A stretch of DNA of 64,000 nucleotides from Psychromonas ossibalaenae ATCC BAA-1528 (GCF_000381745.1 NZ_KB906967.1:62001-126000), one strand, 5' to 3'. Counted from the first letter of the stretch, positions 53,622 to 61,447 are shown. Translations and numbers: made by a program. Notes: generated by a model from the sequence alone, not told the origin.

Positions 53622-54821
53622 ATGTTTGAATCTATTCGCCGCTTTGTAAAAAATGAGGCTTCCAGCGGCCTTATATTAATGGCGGCCGCAGTACTGGCTT
53701 TAATTGCAGCTAACTCTCCCTGGCAGCATATCTACGAGGTGCTTATTAATTTAAAGCTCACCGTTGCCGTTGAACAGTTAGCCATTTCTAAGCCCCTGTT
53801 GTTGTGGATAAACGACGGCTTAATGGCGGTATTTTTCCTGCTGGTCGGCCTTGAATTAAAACGCGAAGCCATTGAGGGGGAGTTGAATACGCCTAAAAAA
53901 GTCATACTGCCCGCTCTAGGTGCACTGGGAGGCATGGTATTCCCAGCCCTAATTTATACCAGTATGAACATTCAAGATGATATAGCCATTCAAGGCTGGG
54001 CTATCCCCACAGCCACCGACATTGCCTTTTCTCTGGGTATTTTAATTTTATTAGGTAAGTATGTGCCTAGTTCATTAAAGATATTTTTAGTCAGCCTGGC
54101 ACTTTTTGATGATTTGGGCGCGATCATTATTATCGCTTTATTTTATACAGAGCACCTGTCCCTGGGAGCTCTTCTTATCTCATCCGCCTGCATTGTGCTT
54201 TTATGGGCAATGAACAAAGGTCAGGTGGTAAGCAAAGCTGCCTATCTGATGGTGGGCGTGGTGATGTGGGGTTCTTTATTACAATCCGGTGTGCATGCTA
54301 CTTTAGCCGGAGTTATATTAGCCCTGTTTATTCCTATGCGGGGAGTAGACTGGGACGCTAATAAAATGCAGCCCCTGCACGAATTAGAGCAGGATCTTCA
54401 TGCACCTGTAGGACTTATTGTCCTGCCTTTGTTTGCCTTTGTTAATGCCGGCTTGTCTTTTTCACAATTAAACCTCAGCGATGTTTTTCAGAATATTCCT
54501 CTCGGCATTATTCTCGGCTTGTTTGTCGGAAAACAGGCAGGTGTCATGCTGACAGTCTGGCTGGGCATTAAACTTAATTTAGGGGCCATGCCGAAAAATG
54601 TAGGCTGGTCACATATGTACGGTATTGCAGTGTTGTGCGGTGTAGGTTTTACCATGAGTCTATTTATCGGCGGCCTGGCGTTTGAGCAGTCTGGAGACGA
54701 TCGCGTAATGCAGCATCGCCTGGGAATTTTATTAGGTTCATTGTTATCCGCGGTGTGGGCCGTTATATGGCTGCGCTATTTCTGCAGCCGGGATAATAAA
54801 AATGAAGAGGATGAAATCTAA
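53622..54821 (+). CDS. nhaA: Na+/H+ antiporter NhaA
   Basis: The 399-residue protein has about twelve helices and the NhaA signatures: NDGLMAVFFLLVGLELKREA near the start, ATDIAFSLGILILLG, and the ion-site aspartates in SLALFDDLGAIIIIALFY. A lysine in the later LFVGKQAGVM helix corresponds to Lys300. NhaA exports sodium in exchange for two protons at alkaline pH. AGGAG precedes the ATG. A Fur box upstream suggests iron-dependent control, which is unusual for nhaA. A second, distinct nhaA occurs at 58826. Confidence 0.93.
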   Translation: MFESIRRFVKNEASSGLILMAAAVLALIAANSPWQHIYEVLINLKLTVAVEQLAISKPLLLWINDGLMAVFFLLVGLELKREAIEGELNTPKKVILPALGALGGMVFPALIYTSMNIQDDIAIQGWAIPTATDIAFSLGILILLGKYVPSSLKIFLVSLALFDDLGAIIIIALFYTEHLSLGALLISSACIVLLWAMNKGQVVSKAAYLMVGVVMWGSLLQSGVHATLAGVILALFIPMRGVDWDANKMQPLHELEQDLHAPVGLIVLPLFAFVNAGLSFSQLNLSDVFQNIPLGIILGLFVGKQAGVMLTVWLGIKLNLGAMPKNVGWSHMYGIAVLCGVGFTMSLFIGGLAFEQSGDDRVMQHRLGILLGSLLSAVWAVIWLRYFCSRDNKNEEDEI

Positions 54822-54848
54822 GCAGATAACTTTTTCCATCTTAAATCA

Positions 54849-54891
54849 TGCCCCTCACCAACTGTTTTTATATTTTAGCTGATAAGGGGCA
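54849..54891. terminator. Possible hairpin between nhaA and zntA
   Basis: TGCCCCT (54849-54855) and AGGGGCA (54885-54891) are complementary but separated by 29 bases. Both genes converge on it. Weak support as a terminator. Confidence 0.35.
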
Positions 54892-54896
54892 AAGAA

Positions 54897-57245
54897 TTAC
54901 TCCTGCTTCGATTTAAACTTTAACAAGCGCAGCGCATTAAGGGTGACCAGAGCGGTAGCACCACTGTCAGCCAGCACAGCCATCCACAGGCCGGTGATAC
55001 CAAATAACGTGGTCACTAGAAATACACTTTTTAACCCGAGTGCTAGAAAAATATTCTGACGGATATTATTCAACGTTGCTCTGGAAAGCTCAATTACCAT
55101 AGGCAGTTCTGCAATCCGGTTATGGGTTAAGGCAGCATCCGCTGTTTCCAGCGCGACATCCGTACCACCGCCCATGGCGATGCCTACTGAAGCTGACTTC
55201 ATTGCCGGCGCATCGTTAATGCCGTCACCAACCATAGCCACATGACCTTTAGTATTAGCAAGCTCCACTTCTTTAACCTTGTCTTCCGGCAGCAGACCCG
55301 CACGGTAATCCATATTCAATTCGCCGGCAATTGCTTTTGCCGCCCTGTCATTGTCTCCGGTAAGCATTAAACTGCTGACTCCCAGCTTAGATAAAGCACT
55401 CACAGCCGCCTTCGCATCTTCACGCAGGTTATCCCGCCACGCTAACATGCCGACAGGGACCTCGTCATAAAGCACCACCACTAGAGTCTTACCCTGCTCC
55501 TGCAGAGCGATGGTCTGTTCAGTCTGGCTGCTGGTAAGCTGGATATGCGCGGGCAGACGATCTGCAGCACAAAGCAGCACGGTGACATTATCGACTTCAC
55601 CCTGCACACCCTTGCCGACTATCGCCTCACGATGGTCAGCTTCAACAACCTTTATGCCCTGCTGCTCTGCTTCCGTTACCACCGCTTTAGCCAGCGGGTG
55701 AGCTGAGCCCACCTCAACCGCGGCACTTCGCCCCAGCAGCTGCTGCTTATTAACATGCCAGGCGACAACATCAGTCAATACCGGTTTACCCTCGGTAAGC
55801 GTCCCGGTCTTATCAAACGCAACCTGTTGAATATTACCCAGCTGCTCCAGTGCAGCGCCGCCTTTGATCAAAGCGCCGCGTTTTGCAGCGGCCGCCAGAC
55901 CAGAGGTAATAGCGGCCGGAGTAGAAATTACCAGAGCGCATGGGCAGGCGATTAACAGCAGCGTCAGGCCTCGGTATACCCAGGTGTCCCAAGGCTGCGC
56001 AAAAAATAGAGGAGGAACAACAATAACCGCGGCTGCCAGCACCATCATTGCGGGAGTGTACCAGCGGCTGAAGCGGTCTAAAAAACGTTCCAGTGGCGCC
56101 TTGCGTGATTCGGCCTCTTCAATCAGGTGCAGGATCCGGTCAATGGCATTAGCACCCGGTTCAGAGGTTATTTCAATTTGAACCACACGGTCCGCAGACA
56201 AAGAGCCCGCCATTACCTTTTCATTGTGTAAACGTTCAACAGGAACGGACTCACCGGTTAACGCACTTTCATCGAAACTGGTGGCCCGGGTCAGTAATAT
56301 CCCGTCGGCAGGCAGACGGCCGCCTGGTGCAACTTCAATAATATCACCGGGTTTCAGCTGTTCAGCAGAAACAGACTGGCGCTGCCCGTCTACTATCAGG
56401 GTCGCTTCTTCAGGTACCAGAGCCATTAATGACTTGATACCGCTGCGTGCTCGTCCCGATGCATAAGCCTCTAGTCGCTCCCCGAGCATAAACAGCAGCA
56501 GCACCATAGCAGCTTCGGCTGTTTCACCCAGGTATAATGCACCAACCGCCGCCACACTCATTAGAGTTTCAATAGCAAAAGGAGTACCGTTTTGGGCCAG
56601 ATTAATAGATTTACGTACTATGGGGATCAGCCCCCAGAGAGCAGCCAGAGTGAATGCGGCCTGCCCGTATGTTTCAGAAAAACGGCTGACAGCAAAAGCA
56701 GCGGCCATCAACAGGGTAAGAATAATCAGGCTGGCATTTTGTTTAAGCAGAGATGCTTCGGCTTGTTGTGAATTGGATTTACGGCCCTTGCTGGTCAAAG
56801 TGAATCCAGTTTTTTCCGCGACCTGCTCAACCGTCTCCAGCAGTTCCGGCCCGGCAAATTCAACCACTAATTTTTCGGTAGCAAACAAAACCTTAACTTG
56901 TTTAATACCGCTAATAGCCTTTACTGCTTTTTCTATTTTTTGAGCGCAGCTTGGGCAGTCCATCCCCTGGATTTTCCAGCTATAGGAATTTTTAAAGAGA
57001 ATATCATCAGCGGCCGCTTTTTCGCTGCTGTGCCCACTGGAGTAGCAGCTGCTTTTCTTATGACAAGAGGCAGAGGGTGGACTGTCGGGCTCCGAGCCGG
57101 GATCATCGTCCTGCTGTTCTGCAGTGCAGCAGGATTCACCCGCAGCAGTATCTAGTGAAGAAGATACCTGACCTTTTACATTTGGAAGCGCAGTTTGATG
57201 GCTTGGTTCTTTACATACATGACCATTACAGCAGTGACTAGACAT
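54897..57245 (-). CDS. zntA: Zn/Cd/Pb-exporting P1B-type ATPase ZntA
   Basis: The 782-residue protein has a Cys/His-rich extension (SSHCCNGHVCKEPSH, SCCTAEQQ, SCHKKSSCYSSGH), then a heavy-metal-associated domain with GMDCPSC at residues 94-100, eight helices including the CPCAL metal site, the phosphorylation loop FDKTGTLTEGKP and VGDGINDAPAM. The CPC motif with the ZntA-type last helix points to divalent zinc, cadmium or lead. AAGGAG precedes the ATG. The extension probably adds metal-binding capacity. Upstream lies a MerR-type promoter; the regulator gene is not in the window. Confidence 0.93.
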   Translation of the reverse strand: MSSHCCNGHVCKEPSHQTALPNVKGQVSSSLDTAAGESCCTAEQQDDDPGSEPDSPPSASCHKKSSCYSSGHSSEKAAADDILFKNSYSWKIQGMDCPSCAQKIEKAVKAISGIKQVKVLFATEKLVVEFAGPELLETVEQVAEKTGFTLTSKGRKSNSQQAEASLLKQNASLIILTLLMAAAFAVSRFSETYGQAAFTLAALWGLIPIVRKSINLAQNGTPFAIETLMSVAAVGALYLGETAEAAMVLLLFMLGERLEAYASGRARSGIKSLMALVPEEATLIVDGQRQSVSAEQLKPGDIIEVAPGGRLPADGILLTRATSFDESALTGESVPVERLHNEKVMAGSLSADRVVQIEITSEPGANAIDRILHLIEEAESRKAPLERFLDRFSRWYTPAMMVLAAAVIVVPPLFFAQPWDTWVYRGLTLLLIACPCALVISTPAAITSGLAAAAKRGALIKGGAALEQLGNIQQVAFDKTGTLTEGKPVLTDVVAWHVNKQQLLGRSAAVEVGSAHPLAKAVVTEAEQQGIKVVEADHREAIVGKGVQGEVDNVTVLLCAADRLPAHIQLTSSQTEQTIALQEQGKTLVVVLYDEVPVGMLAWRDNLREDAKAAVSALSKLGVSSLMLTGDNDRAAKAIAGELNMDYRAGLLPEDKVKEVELANTKGHVAMVGDGINDAPAMKSASVGIAMGGGTDVALETADAALTHNRIAELPMVIELSRATLNNIRQNIFLALGLKSVFLVTTLFGITGLWMAVLADSGATALVTLNALRLLKFKSKQE

Positions 57246-57294
57246 AAAAACTCCTTAATACAAATAATATGTGACAAATAAAGACAATATGGAA

Positions 57295-57326
57295 ATTATA
57301 AACCTTGGACTAACATCCAAGGTCAA
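57295..57326 (-). promoter_or_regulatory. MerR-type (ZntR-like) promoter and operator of zntA
   Basis: On the minus strand a TTGACC box (57326-57321) and a TATAAT box (57300-57295) are separated by exactly 20 bases. A perfect 8-6-8 palindrome (ACCTTGGA-N6-TCCAAGGT, 57302-57323) fills the spacer. The overlong spacer with an operator inside is diagnostic of MerR-family metal regulators that untwist DNA. Confidence 0.85.
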
Positions 57327-57370
57327 GCTTTTATTTGTAGTTATAGTAAGGTTTTGCTGCTGATGACTGG

Positions 57371-57425
57371 CAATAAAGGTTGTGACTACTTTAATGAAGT
57401 TTGTGACCGTAATTAAGATTGTGAC
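57371..57425 (+). repeat. Three transposase-binding-like repeats at the left end
   Basis: CAATAAAGGTTGTGAC (57371-57386), TAATGAAGTTTGTGAC (57392-57407) and TAATTAAGATTGTGAC (57410-57425) lie in direct order, spaced 21 and 18 bases. The tight packing recalls the right end of Tn7. Confidence 0.75.
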
Positions 57426-57446
57426 TCATTAGGTGGCAAAATACAT

Positions 57447-57478
57447 AAAAGGCGAATCAGAAATGGTTCGCTTTTTTT
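57447..57478 (+). terminator. Terminator-like hairpin inside the element
   Basis: GCGAA (57452-57456) and TTCGC (57467-57471) form a stem flanked by A- and T-runs, ending in seven T residues. It could shield the cargo from outside transcription. Confidence 0.6.
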
Positions 57479-57641
57479 ATTAGGTATTAATAAAATATTT
57501 TTCTAAAAGTCTCTTATGTTGCCTGTATAACCACAAAGATAACTTAGCTGTAGCGATTACAATCTGAACTGTACGACCAAAGAAACTCTACTGAGATCTG
57601 ATTTATGGTGTTTATAGACCCCCTTATTCTTCCATTACACC

Positions 57642-57680
57642 AAAAACGCTCGCAAACGGGAATAAGCGAGCGTGTTTTTT
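57642..57680 (+). terminator. Second terminator-like hairpin inside the element
   Basis: ACGCTCGC (57646-57653) and GCGAGCGT (57666-57673) form a perfect eight-base-pair stem followed by GTTTTTT. Confidence 0.7.
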
Positions 57681-57716
57681 ACTAGTTGAGGCGCCTGGGG
57701 GCACAAAAGGAGTTAG

Positions 57717-57929
57717 AGACAAAAAGCAAGAGGTGCCCCTATTCATACTGAAACATCCTTAAATTTAATTAAAGAGCTAAATCTAGAAAAAAGCCCCTCA
57801 ATCATAGGCGTTGGCGGTGGATCTTCAACTCTCGTAGATGATCTTCTTTCCAATGGCTATTCAAAAATTTCTGTTCTAAGCTCAAGTGGCAATGTGGAGA
57901 ATTATTCCAAAGAAAGGATATATCAACTA
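57717..57929 (+). pseudogene. Remnant of a class I SAM-dependent methyltransferase
   Basis: An open frame without its own start follows a TAG at 57714. It reads GAPIHTETSLNLIKELNLEK, then SIIGVGGGSSTLVDDLLSNG and YSKISVL, a clear match to the first part of small methyltransferases whose SAM loop is normally DVGGGxSxLV. The N-terminus is missing, and after about 60 codons the frame continues without a stop into the diguanylate cyclase sequence. It therefore looks like a gene cut at both ends and joined to its neighbour. A rare GTG at 57894 could start a longer cyclase, but this is not needed. Confidence 0.6.
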
Positions 57930-58784
57930 ATGAAAACTATTTTCAGTATATTTGAAAAGCGAGGGGCAAAGACTATCTGGCAACTTTCATGTTTTATGAT
58001 ATTGGTTCTGGCGATTGTGCAGTTTGGAGTAGGTGTAAGTATAAATATTGCCCCTATTTATATATTTCCGCTTTTGTTCAATAGTTGGTATGGCAATAAG
58101 AAAGGTGGTATTTTTTTAGCTGTTTTTTCTGCAATACTTTTGAGCATTGTTGAAGTCGTTCTTTCAAAGAATTCACTCTCCATTTCTGAACTGATATTTT
58201 TTACAACTCCATATCTAATTGCATATCCACTCTTGGTAGTGTTGGTAACTAATTTCAGAACTGTACATCAAGTCGAAATAACCGCAGCGGATACAGATAA
58301 TTTAACTGGAGTTCACAGTGTTCGAAGTTTTTATTGTGAGCTTGCCAATGAGATACTTCGTTCAAAAAGGTACAGTCATGTCTTTTCATTGGCTTATATT
58401 GATATAGATAATTTCAAAAAAATAAATGATTCACTCGGTCACTCAGAAGGCGATAAGCTGTTGATAGAAGTTGCAGATTGTTTGCGAGAATCTCTAAGGG
58501 CTACGGATGTTGTTGCGAGACTGGGTGGTGACGAGTATGTATGTCTGTTACCTGAAACAAGACAAGAAGAGGCTAAGGCTGCCTTTGTTAAAGTCTCCGA
58601 TTTACTGAAAGAAAAAATGAAAAAATATCAATGGGCAGTAAGTTTCAGTGTTGGTGTGGTTTCATTTGAAAACGTTCCTGACGATATCAAAGAGGCGATC
58701 AAAATTGCGGATAAGTTAATGTACTCTGTTAAGAATAATAAAAAAGGCAATATTGCATACCAGGTATACCAAACCAAAGCCTAA
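57930..58784 (+). CDS. Membrane diguanylate cyclase (transposon cargo)
   Basis: The ATG at 57930, behind AAAGGA, gives 284 residues. Four or so helices occupy about residues 14-115 (CFMILVLAIVQFGVGV, IAPIYIFPLLFNSWYG). The GGDEF domain reads ARLGGDEYVCLL with RATD five residues before it as inhibition site, and AYIDIDNFKKINDSLGHSEG as the metal and base site, so it is probably active. It is A+T-rich, unlike the nhaA behind it. A 41-base gap with CCTAAC...GTTAAC follows, perhaps a shortened attC scar. It would bring c-di-GMP input with the transposon. Confidence 0.88.
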   Translation: MKTIFSIFEKRGAKTIWQLSCFMILVLAIVQFGVGVSINIAPIYIFPLLFNSWYGNKKGGIFLAVFSAILLSIVEVVLSKNSLSISELIFFTTPYLIAYPLLVVLVTNFRTVHQVEITAADTDNLTGVHSVRSFYCELANEILRSKRYSHVFSLAYIDIDNFKKINDSLGHSEGDKLLIEVADCLRESLRATDVVARLGGDEYVCLLPETRQEEAKAAFVKVSDLLKEKMKKYQWAVSFSVGVVSFENVPDDIKEAIKIADKLMYSVKNNKKGNIAYQVYQTKA

Positions 58785-58825
58785 CCAAGCGAGACGTTAA
58801 CGCTTGTCAGTCGGAATGACTTTTT

Positions 58826-60175
58826 ATGATTACAGATCAGCAAGGAAATTCAGGAGTCACCAAATTGCCGAAGGAATTTGTTGATCGGCTGACGAGTCCT
58901 TTTGTGCGTTTCTTGCACATTGAGTCAGCTGGCGGGGTTATTCTTCTATTTTTTACTGTTGTCGCGCTGGTTCTATCCAACTCACCGTGGGCTGATTTGT
59001 TCGAACACGCCTGGGAGACACAGGTAGGCCTTCAGGTTGGTTCACTAGAGTTTGCCCGTTCGCTGCGAGAGTGGATCAACGATGCCCTGATGACGCTGTT
59101 TTTCTTTCTTGTTGCATTGGAGCTCAAGCGGGCGTTGGTTCTCGGAGAGTTGAACAAGCCTCGCATGGCTGCGCTATCTATTGCCGGCGCTCTGGGTGGT
59201 ATGATCGTCCCCGCCGCGATATTTCTGGCATTGCAGTCAGGGCAACCCGGCCAGAATGGTTGGGGCACTGTCATGGCAACCGACACGGCGTTTGTTATCG
59301 GCTGCTTGGCACTGCTTGGCTCGCGCATCCCTCAAAGCTTACGGGTGTTTATGCTGTCTTTGGCGATCGTTGACGATATTGGTGCCATACTTGTCGTTGC
59401 CATCGGCTACAGCAGCCATATTGTCTGGTGGCCGTTGGCGGTAGCTGCGCTTGGCCTGGTGATTATACGCGCCATGGCAAAGCTTGGTTTTCGTGGTTTT
59501 TCGCTCTACATGGTGGTGGGTGGGCTCATCTGGCTTGCAGTGGACGCGTCTGGAATCCACGCCACCATCACTGGTGTAATACTCGGCCTGATGACTCCAG
59601 CGCGTCGCTGGGTCAGCGACGCGCGGTTGTACGCGATATTGGATCAGGTTATTGCGCATCCGGCCAGCAGCGAAAGCAGCAGGGGCACAAAGGATCGACA
59701 GACATTGCAGGTGGCCGAAATTGCCGCGCGTGAAACGCTGTCTCCAGTGGAGCGTCTGGAGATAGCGCTGCATCCTTGGGTGGGCTTTGTTATCATGCCC
59801 CTGTTCGCATTTGCCAACGCCGGGCTGCCGCTAACTTTAAACGACCTTGGTGATTCGGTCACCGTGGCAATTTTCTTTGGTTTCGTGCTTGGCAAGCCTA
59901 TTGGTATTCTGTTGTTCAGTTGGCTGGCTATACGTCTGCACATTGCAATTCGCCCCCCGGAACTCACTTGGAGGCTGCTGAGCGGTGGCAGCTTGCTCGC
60001 CGGAATCGGCTTCACCATGGCGCTGTTTATTGCGAGCATGGCTTTCGACAAGAGCCTAATTGACAGCGCTAAGCTGGGCATCTTCCTCGCATCCGTTTTT
60101 TCTGCAGTGGCGGGGCTTGCCCTGTTGATGTGGTCGCCTACCCGTGGAATAACTCCTGAAGTGGGTCACAAATGA
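58826..60175 (+). CDS. nhaA: Na+/H+ antiporter NhaA, second and foreign-looking copy
   Basis: The 449-residue protein carries REWINDALMTLFFFLVALEL, MATDTAFVIGCLALLG and the ion-site SLAIVDDIGAILVVAIGY. Lys in VLGKPIGIL matches the functional lysine. It has a loop of about 45 residues absent from the first copy (HPASSESSRGTKDRQTLQVA) and a longer N-terminus. Its codons are visibly richer in G and C than the rest of the window, and it lies within a transposon upstream of an attC-like site, so it was acquired. The first nhaA is only 4 kb away. It probably adds sodium or alkaline tolerance. Confidence 0.93.
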   Translation: MITDQQGNSGVTKLPKEFVDRLTSPFVRFLHIESAGGVILLFFTVVALVLSNSPWADLFEHAWETQVGLQVGSLEFARSLREWINDALMTLFFFLVALELKRALVLGELNKPRMAALSIAGALGGMIVPAAIFLALQSGQPGQNGWGTVMATDTAFVIGCLALLGSRIPQSLRVFMLSLAIVDDIGAILVVAIGYSSHIVWWPLAVAALGLVIIRAMAKLGFRGFSLYMVVGGLIWLAVDASGIHATITGVILGLMTPARRWVSDARLYAILDQVIAHPASSESSRGTKDRQTLQVAEIAARETLSPVERLEIALHPWVGFVIMPLFAFANAGLPLTLNDLGDSVTVAIFFGFVLGKPIGILLFSWLAIRLHIAIRPPELTWRLLSGGSLLAGIGFTMALFIASMAFDKSLIDSAKLGIFLASVFSAVAGLALLMWSPTRGITPEVGHK

Positions 60176-60235
60176 AGGGCGATTCATGCGAGCATGGAGC
60201 AATGACAATGGGAGGGGCTCGTGTTGCCAAAACTG

Positions 60236-60297
60236 GCGCTAACAAGCCGCTGCACTCGGACTAGATACAGTTGTCGCAGGTGAGATAGGTGTTAATA
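60236..60297 (+). repeat. attC-like site downstream of the acquired nhaA
   Basis: GGCGCTAACAAGCCGCTGCACTCGGAC-like sequence (60236-60261) and CAGGTGAG...GGTGTTAATA (60277-60297) resemble the two sides of a roughly 60-base attC of environmental integrons. Pairing CTGCAC against GTGAG leaves one extra G unpaired on one side, as attC sites do. R' (GTTAATA) departs from GTTRRRY. No integrase is present. Confidence 0.45.
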
Positions 60298-60420
60298 CGA
60301 CTTCTAAAATCTATTTCTAAATCGGTTTGGTGGCGAAAGCGAGCGTAGATTTTTTTAATTAAATAGGACCTAGGAGACTGAACTGTCAGATAGAGTATGG
60401 GCGAGTATACATTAGCTAAA

Positions 60421-60492
60421 GTCACAAACTTAATTACAGTATTTTCTTAAAATTTATTTAAAAATCAATAAGCCTAGTCACAAACTTTATTA
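60421..60492 (-). repeat. Two transposase-binding-like repeats at the right end
   Basis: GTCACAAACTTAATTA (60421-60436) and GTCACAAACTTTATTA (60477-60492) are inverted copies of the left-end motif, 56 bases apart. Wide spacing recalls the left end of Tn7. Confidence 0.75.
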
Positions 60493-60552
60493 CCAGTCAT
60501 CAGCTGCGCTGCCGTTTATCAAGCAGTGAAGTGATCTCTAGAAATATGTGTT

Positions 60553-60780
60553 TAACCTGAACTCGGGATAATGGACTCTGTATTCGATTGATATATATAG
60601 CATTTTTTATACCCTTAATAAGTTTTAAATCTATGGGTCATTAACTGTCCCGGTGACGGAATTTTGGTGATTATCAAGGCGTTTTTACGAATAAGCGGCA
60701 GGCTATTTAGAGTGAAAATAACGCAGATAGGCGACTAAATAACGTTATTGGGCAAAGGCGCTTAACCCGAGTTGAGGTTA
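60553..60780. mobile_element. MITE-like element of 228 bases
   Basis: TAACCTGAACTCGGGATAA (60553-60571) and TTAACCCGAGTTGAGGTTA (60762-60780) are inverted repeats with 17 of 19 positions matching. The interior has no coding capacity. It lies 46 bases past the transposon's target duplication. No transposase or clear target duplication is seen. Confidence 0.6.
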
Positions 60781-60826
60781 TTTATTACAAGGAACAGCTC
60801 ATTACCACACTCTTCGCTGGAACTAG

Positions 60827-61363
60827 TTATTTATGAAATTTCCTTAAAGAACGATTAAGGGCAAAATAATTAAAAAATCCAATAAAGCAGCATATGAATA
60901 TCGAAGTCGCTATAAAGTAATAAATACTATTCCCGGTATATATCGACGCAATAACTAGAACGACTAATAATGCTATAGGCCCTGTTCCTTGTAAAAGGTA
61001 CTCATCAGAAGAAGAACTAAAGTTATGGTTTAATGACGGATATTGAAGAGAAGGATCAATGTGATATTCAAAGTTTAAAGCAGACATTTTATTTTTAATA
61101 AACTTATTCGCTCTGCTTCTAAAAAGAGAGCTGAAAACTTCTTTATTGCCTGGAACTGTTTTAACTGAAAAACTCCAGTTTGCAGGCCTCCCCGCCTCCA
61201 CTTGCTGAAGAGTAAGAGCAACAGGTTTTGGCAGAGCTTCCAGTTTGTAGATACCACTAATAAAACCGCGATTACTCGTGTTGCTCAATATTTTTATTAT
61301 TATATAAATTATTGTGCTGAATAGAAGTAAAGTGAATATTAGAACAAGAATAAGAGTCAGCAT
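60827..61363 (-). CDS. Hypothetical membrane protein
   Basis: The 178-residue protein has an N-terminal helix (LTLILVLIFTLLLFSTIIYI, about 2-25), a soluble middle of some 100 residues (VKTVPGNKEVFSSLFRSRAN) and two further helices (about 126-146 and 149-167), ending NRSLRKFHK. I recognise no family. GGATATT lies just before the ATG. It is downstream of traB-like and hydrolase genes in the same direction, but a hairpin repeat separates it from them. Confidence 0.55.
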   Translation of the reverse strand: MLTLILVLIFTLLLFSTIIYIIIKILSNTSNRGFISGIYKLEALPKPVALTLQQVEAGRPANWSFSVKTVPGNKEVFSSLFRSRANKFIKNKMSALNFEYHIDPSLQYPSLNHNFSSSSDEYLLQGTGPIALLVVLVIASIYTGNSIYYFIATSIFICCFIGFFNYFALNRSLRKFHK

Positions 61364-61420
61364 ATAATATCCATTGTTGATAAAATAACGTTTAAAATAA
61401 ACATTAAGGCGGTCCCATCT

Positions 61421-61447
61421 GAGTTCCCACGCAGAGCATGGGAACTC
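61421..61447. repeat. Dispersed hairpin repeat, copy 4
   Basis: GAGTTCCCA and TGGGAACTC flank CGCAGAGCA. It lies 18 bases past the stop of the TraB/GumN gene. The centre (AGAGCA) is shared with copy 3. Confidence 0.75.

Larger units (their letters stand above)
57361..60502. mobile_element. Non-autonomous Tn7-like transposon carrying a diguanylate cyclase and nhaA
   Basis: The 3,142-base element starts TGATGACTGG and ends CCAGTCATCA, perfect inverted ends. The pentamer GCTGC lies immediately outside both ends (57356-57360 and 60503-60507), an exact target duplication of the size made by Tn7-, Tn402- and Tn3-type transposases. Inside the ends lie five 16-base motifs of consensus YAATDAAGDTTGTGAC, three on the left and two inverted on the right, like TnsB-binding arrays. 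No transposase gene is inside, so it would have to be moved in trans. Cargo: a methyltransferase remnant, a diguanylate cyclase, nhaA and an attC-like site. The exact family is inference. Confidence 0.75.

Noticed and set aside
55510-57155. Plus-strand frames of 60-107 codons opposite zntA
   Set aside because: Antisense shadows of a clear P-type ATPase gene.
59032-60081. Several long open frames on both strands over the second nhaA
   Set aside because: They are shadows caused by the G+C-rich composition of nhaA; none has a ribosome site or a recognisable protein, while the nhaA frame is unmistakable.
57361-60502. Reading the element as a Tn3-type transposon
   Set aside because: The 5-base duplication would fit, but Tn3 elements have single long inverted repeats of about 38 bases rather than several spaced 16-base motifs, and no res site is evident.
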